A stretch of DNA of 7,787 nt from an uncultured Bacilli bacterium (GTDB lineage Bacteria > Bacillota_I > Bacilli_A > RF39 > UBA660), in contig CANRAQ010000046.1 in NCBI GenBank assembly GCA_947628725.1, positions 1-7,787 of the forward strand, given 5' to 3'. The notes under the pieces were generated by a model that saw only the letters and a list, made by a program, of their open reading frames with translations, made no database searches and was not told the DNA's origin. The position numbers were made by a program, and so were the translations under genes. How positions within the stretch are numbered: the first letter of the stretch is position 1; every line of letters starts with the position of its first letter. Shown piece after piece: positions 6,257 through 7,787 of this stretch.

Positions 6257-7735
6257 TTAGAACACCTCTGATTTTGTGCCGTTGGCGATGGCGTCTATCT
6301 CGTCGGCGATTTCGTCGGAGGAGAGTTTGATGTAGTCCATGAAGGTCTTTTGGGTTTTGTGGCCGCTGACGTGCATCATCTGGACGATGGTATATTTGTG
6401 GGTTAGGTACATATTCGTTATACCGCTGCGACGCGCGGTGTGGGTGGTCACGCAGTTATAGCGTGGCATTATTACCTCTCCCTTTTCGTTGCGCTCGACA
6501 ACAAGTTTGCCATCTTCCTCCAGTTTCTTCTGCTTCATGGTGAGTTTGGTTGTTACCATCTTGCCAAGCGAAGGAACGGTCTCGGAAAGTCTCTTGAGAA
6601 TATCCTTTATATAGCGGTTCAATATCACATCCACAACAGAAGGGAGATTATAAGCGTATTTCTCACAGATGGCTCGGAGGTTAGGATTCATTATTGGAAT
6701 CTTTACCTCATTGCGGGTTTTCTTCTGAACAAGACGGATAACCGGTGTTCCCTTTGCGGTTGTCGTGAAACAGTCTTTGTCTATGTCGTTATAGTCGCTT
6801 ACACGTTGGCAGGTGTAGCAACCGACAAGAAATATATCTCGCACTTCATCCTGCTTGCCTGTCAATGGCATTTCATATAATGCTTGCAACTCGGCTTCGG
6901 TAAGATAGATTTCAATAGCCTTGTCTCCCTCCTCGATTTTCTTCTTGGCGAAATATTGCATAGCCCGGTCGTTGTCGTGTATGCCGTCAAGATAGGCGTA
7001 ATTGACAATAGCGCGAAGATCGACCAGATATTTATTCTGTGCCGACACCATATAATCGTTCTTCTCCATGAAGGCAAGAAACTTGGTGACAAATGCGCGG
7101 TCAACCATATTCCATGTATAGCGATGCTTTTTGTCGAACTGATCATAGAGTTTCCGGAAACTGAACCACGCCTTAACCGTTCCCGGTGCATATCGGCTAT
7201 GTCCGTTCAATCTGGCACCGGTCTTTATCTCCTCGCAAAAGCGGTCAAGGAAATTCCATATCTTCGCGCGTTCAGCGTCAATACCCTCCTTTATCAGTCG
7301 CGCCTGTTCTTCCTTTATGCGTTCTTCTTCCCGTAGACGTTCCTCCTCTTCACGCTTTGCCTTCGCAATGGCTTCGGCTTTCTTAGGATTGGCAATAGCG
7401 AGAATTTCAGACTCAACATGAGATTTGTCGAAAGACATTCCTTCGACCTCGGATTTTACCACAAGTTCAATCCGATTAAGCGCATCATGCAGATTAAAAT
7501 TCGCCCTCTGGTGGCGCATCCAGTTTTCAGGACAAGACAACGCCTCTTTCCATTCCGCCACGTTCACGCGGATCTGCGATGAAAAGAGCATATCAACTTT
7601 ATGTTTCTTATTCTGTACCCTGAAGAAAAGGGTTGCGATCTCGTTCTTCTCGTCCTGCTTGCGAACGTAGAACCGGGAAAGAGATTTTGCCATGATATAG
7701 TGGGAAGAATGGGTCAAGCCGAAATCGCGGTGCAT
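6257..7735 (-). CDS. Tyrosine recombinase/integrase (phage integrase family)
   Basis: This is a site-specific recombinase that would integrate or excise a mobile element. Numbered from ATG 7735 it has 492 residues: an N-terminal arm-binding-type domain (about 15-110), a highly charged helical linker rich in Glu, Lys and Arg (about 118-150), a SAM-like core-binding domain (about 155-265) and the catalytic domain (about 275-475). All active-site residues are visible: R311 (CQRVSD), K338 or K339 (QKKTRNE), H432 and R435 (HTARRS), H459 (SGHKT) and nucleophile Y468 (FMDYIK). Family-like sequence begins at MAKSLSRFYVRK, so ATG 7693 is a likely alternative start; 7735 is kept because A-rich bases (TTAACAA) directly precede it. 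Base composition is richer in G/C than the ATPase pair. It is complete and probably functional. No attachment site can be assigned within the window. Confidence 0.92.
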   Translation of the reverse strand: MHRDFGLTHSSHYIMAKSLSRFYVRKQDEKNEIATLFFRVQNKKHKVDMLFSSQIRVNVAEWKEALSCPENWMRHQRANFNLHDALNRIELVVKSEVEGMSFDKSHVESEILAIANPKKAEAIAKAKREEEERLREEERIKEEQARLIKEGIDAERAKIWNFLDRFCEEIKTGARLNGHSRYAPGTVKAWFSFRKLYDQFDKKHRYTWNMVDRAFVTKFLAFMEKNDYMVSAQNKYLVDLRAIVNYAYLDGIHDNDRAMQYFAKKKIEEGDKAIEIYLTEAELQALYEMPLTGKQDEVRDIFLVGCYTCQRVSDYNDIDKDCFTTTAKGTPVIRLVQKKTRNEVKIPIMNPNLRAICEKYAYNLPSVVDVILNRYIKDILKRLSETVPSLGKMVTTKLTMKQKKLEEDGKLVVERNEKGEVIMPRYNCVTTHTARRSGITNMYLTHKYTIVQMMHVSGHKTQKTFMDYIKLSSDEIADEIDAIANGTKSEVF

Positions 7736-7787
7736 TTGTTAAATTTCGGGATTAGAAGTGTTAAAAATTCAGGCGTATAGTTTGACC
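7736..7787. other. Upstream region of the integrase, no assignable site
   Basis: These 52 bases precede the integrase start. I found no convincing TAnnTTTG promoter element on the minus strand, no tRNA end and no repeat that would mark an attachment site; the promoter may lie beyond the window edge. Confidence 0.5.

Noticed and set aside
6440..7336. Reading frames of 146 and 150 residues on the + strand opposite the integrase
   Set aside because: They are antisense shadows of a gene whose full catalytic set is visible on the minus strand.
33..7787. Nine-base match AGTTTGACC at 33-41 and 7779-7787, as possible attachment repeats
   Set aside because: The left copy is within conserved coding sequence of the restriction enzyme, a near copy also occurs near 280, and the right copy is cut by the window edge.
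1..7787. CRISPR arrays, tRNA or rRNA genes, insertion sequences
   Set aside because: No regularly spaced repeats, cloverleaf-like segments, rRNA signatures or transposase frames with terminal inverted repeats were seen.

Overview
The window most likely comes from a Bacteroidales genome (Bacteroides, Prevotella or Muribaculaceae type). Two intergenic regions carry the Bacteroidetes promoter pattern (a -33 TTG element, about 20 bases, then TAnnTTTG). Gene starts lack Shine-Dalgarno sequences and are preceded by A/T-rich leaders, and the integrase is of the kind common on Bacteroidales mobile elements. No rRNA, tRNA or CRISPR array is visible.

Layout. (1) Positions 2-3034, + strand: a type IIG (Eco57I-like) restriction-modification enzyme whose reading frame is already open at the left edge, so only the first few residues are missing. 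Its first 1.9 kb is near-balanced in base composition. From just after the NPPY catalytic motif it becomes AT-rich through the target-recognition half. (2) Positions 3047-3393: a broken gene. About 75 residues resemble the start of a DUF2971-type protein, then coding sense jumps to another frame encoding a very acidic tail of GC-richer origin. (3) Positions 3394-3897: a promoter, a dyad in the leader, and an unrecognised 129-residue gene. (4) Positions 3898-4124: a structured intergenic region with a hairpin, a repeated GACTC motif and a second promoter. (5) Positions 4125-6234: a translationally overlapping pair, an ABC/OLD-type ATPase of 430 residues and a 275-residue partner that looks like a divergent PD-(D/E)XK nuclease. 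(6) Positions 6257-7735, minus strand: a complete tyrosine recombinase, converging on the pair with 22 bp between stops.

The whole reads as a mobile defence island: a restriction enzyme with an apparently exchanged specificity half, debris of a neighbouring gene, and a separately promoted ATPase-effector pair beside an integrase. The pair is the best candidate for an undescribed or poorly described system. It follows the logic of ATPase-plus-nuclease defences such as Septu, Gabija and PARIS, but the partner does not look like HNH, UvrD-like helicase or TOPRIM/DUF4435 proteins. The most striking non-coding signal is a perfect 26-bp palindrome inside the first 35 codons of the partner gene (5482-5507).
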